A stretch of DNA of 64,000 nt from Phytoseiulus persimilis. Taxonomy: Eukaryota > Arthropoda > Arachnida > Mesostigmata > Phytoseiidae. The stretch is from assembly GCA_037576195.1 (NCBI GenBank), contig CM075102.1, forward strand, positions 22,254,745-22,318,744, given 5' to 3'. The position numbers and the translations under genes were made by a program. Under the pieces are notes generated by a model, which did no database searches, was not told the DNA's origin, and was given only the letters and a program-made list of their open reading frames with translations. Position 1 is the first letter of the stretch, and every line of letters begins with the position of its first letter. Shown here in pieces: positions 62,827 to 64,000 of the stretch.

Positions 62827-64000
62827 CCAGATTAATTGGGGATCCCACCTATCACATTCATCAGGGGTCTAACATAGCGCACTTAACGTCCGTGTGGAAT
62901 GAGGGCTGCATCCGCCGCATAACGACGATTCTGAGCCCATGCTCTGAGCGCCCTGGGTTCCGTTGCCGGCGATCGTGAGAAATATTGAGCTGTGGCAGCT
63001 TCCCGGATCATGCAGCACTGATTTGACTCAAGACCTGGGCGGTGGCTTAGGCATTCGACCAAGCTCTGGGGCAGCACCGCGGAGTCGATCAGACTCTGTT
63101 CTTGAGGGAATGCAAGTTCTGATATTCACTTCCTGCGTTTCGGCTGTCCAAGGTAGTAAGAGCTATTCTTACGAGAACATAGGAGACTGCAAGAGTGCTG
63201 CCTGTGCTCGTTATGCCCCCCCGCGAGCGAGGTTTGAGCTAGGGCCACCAGAAGTCCCTGTCCAACCCTCACGATCGGGACAGATTTCAGCTTGTTGGAG
63301 AGACCCAATCAGTGGAGCCTGTTGCTAGTACCCGCAGGGGAGAGGAACAGAGGGAAATTCGAGAGACTTTTCCGAGTCAGAAATTTCGCACTGAGCCAGT
63401 GCAGAAGCCAGTCTCTTCACTTCTATTTTTCTAAGGAAATGCGCAGCACGAGCTCGCGCGCCCTAAGACTGATCAAATAACGACGCAGGAATGCTACGGA
63501 GAACACTAGAAATGCTAACGACAATCTCGATGATCTGCAGAGCTGAAACCAGTCGTGCCTGGAATCGAAAGGATCATATCGTGCTAAAGAGGGATCAGTG
63601 AGTATCCTAACCTGTCTGGAGAATGCAGCGCATTGATTTACATGTTTGTATACGAGCCACCTAGAGGCGTGGTTCGATCTTCGCCAACAGCTACCTCGTG
63701 GAGAATAAAAACGAATCCTCAGGATTGGTCTTATATTTCGCGACAAAATCTGCGCCTTGAAAGTTTCATGTCTGACGTTCACTGTTCAATAGAGACTGTG
63801 AAGTCTGTCGCAAACAATACCGGACGAAATCGTCATATTCGATTTGAATTCCGTGGGGAGCGACCGTTGTCCCTATCGGGAGAACCACTCGGTACGCTCT
63901 AACGCGGAAATCACATGAAGTGATCCCGGTATTCAACTCACGGGAGCCGCAATCGACAGTTCACTGGACTTCCCCGTGACGGACTGGTTCCCTGCAGAGG
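62827..64000. other. no gene or repeat supported
   Basis: Short frames up to 121 codons, none recognised; no further copy of the SINE-like body seen. Confidence 0.45.

Noticed and set aside
1..64000. CRISPR arrays, bacterial defence clusters, phage genes, rRNA genes
   Set aside because: No regularly spaced repeat-spacer pattern, no gene clusters of bacterial type and no rRNA-like conserved blocks were seen.

Overview
This looks like a stretch of nuclear genome from a eukaryote, most likely an invertebrate animal. Base composition is roughly balanced. There is no bacterial-style run of adjacent genes and no Shine-Dalgarno/operon layout. Most of the window breaks up into short open frames in all six frames. 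The repeats are of eukaryotic type: inverted-repeat elements with TA target duplications, a fold-back element, minisatellites, a SINE-like insertion and a hAT-like end. I cannot name the species from sequence alone.

One gene is recognisable: an uninterrupted 220-codon frame at 59905-60567 (+). It has the cysteine pattern, lumenal coiled-coil stretch and C-terminal membrane segment of the KAR5/Brambleberry/GEX1 nuclear-membrane fusion family. It sits in the only part of the window that looks gene-like. A candidate minus-strand coding region starts about 300 bp upstream in divergent orientation (59596 down to about 58885). A second candidate minus-strand region (60980 to 60487) overlaps its 3' end. 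Both neighbours show coding-like frames that change register once, so they are spliced, degraded, or affected by single-base assembly errors.

From left to right: a 17-bp minisatellite (188-272); a 259-bp fold-back element (4052-4310); a 45-bp minisatellite (6551-6766) next to an inverted-repeat element (6881-7829); largely featureless sequence to about 18 kb; a hAT-like terminus (18201-18275); a secreted-protein-like frame or spliced exon (20275-21012); unremarkable sequence with a purine-rich block (29690-30990); a 16-bp minisatellite (33606-33701); a low-stop minus-strand region (38946-39990). Three copies of one DNA-transposon family then lie within 7.2 kb (46381-47017, 51062-52145, 52690-53587), with another possible minus-strand coding region between them (48519-49330). 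After the 58.8-61 kb gene cluster comes a short SINE-like insertion (62585-62812) bounded by 14-bp direct repeats.

No CRISPR array, rRNA gene, intact tRNA, intact transposase or reverse transcriptase, phage or defence cluster was found. Exons of intron-containing genes cannot be called reliably by eye, so other genes may be hidden here. Candidate coding calls other than the Brambleberry-like gene are given low confidence.
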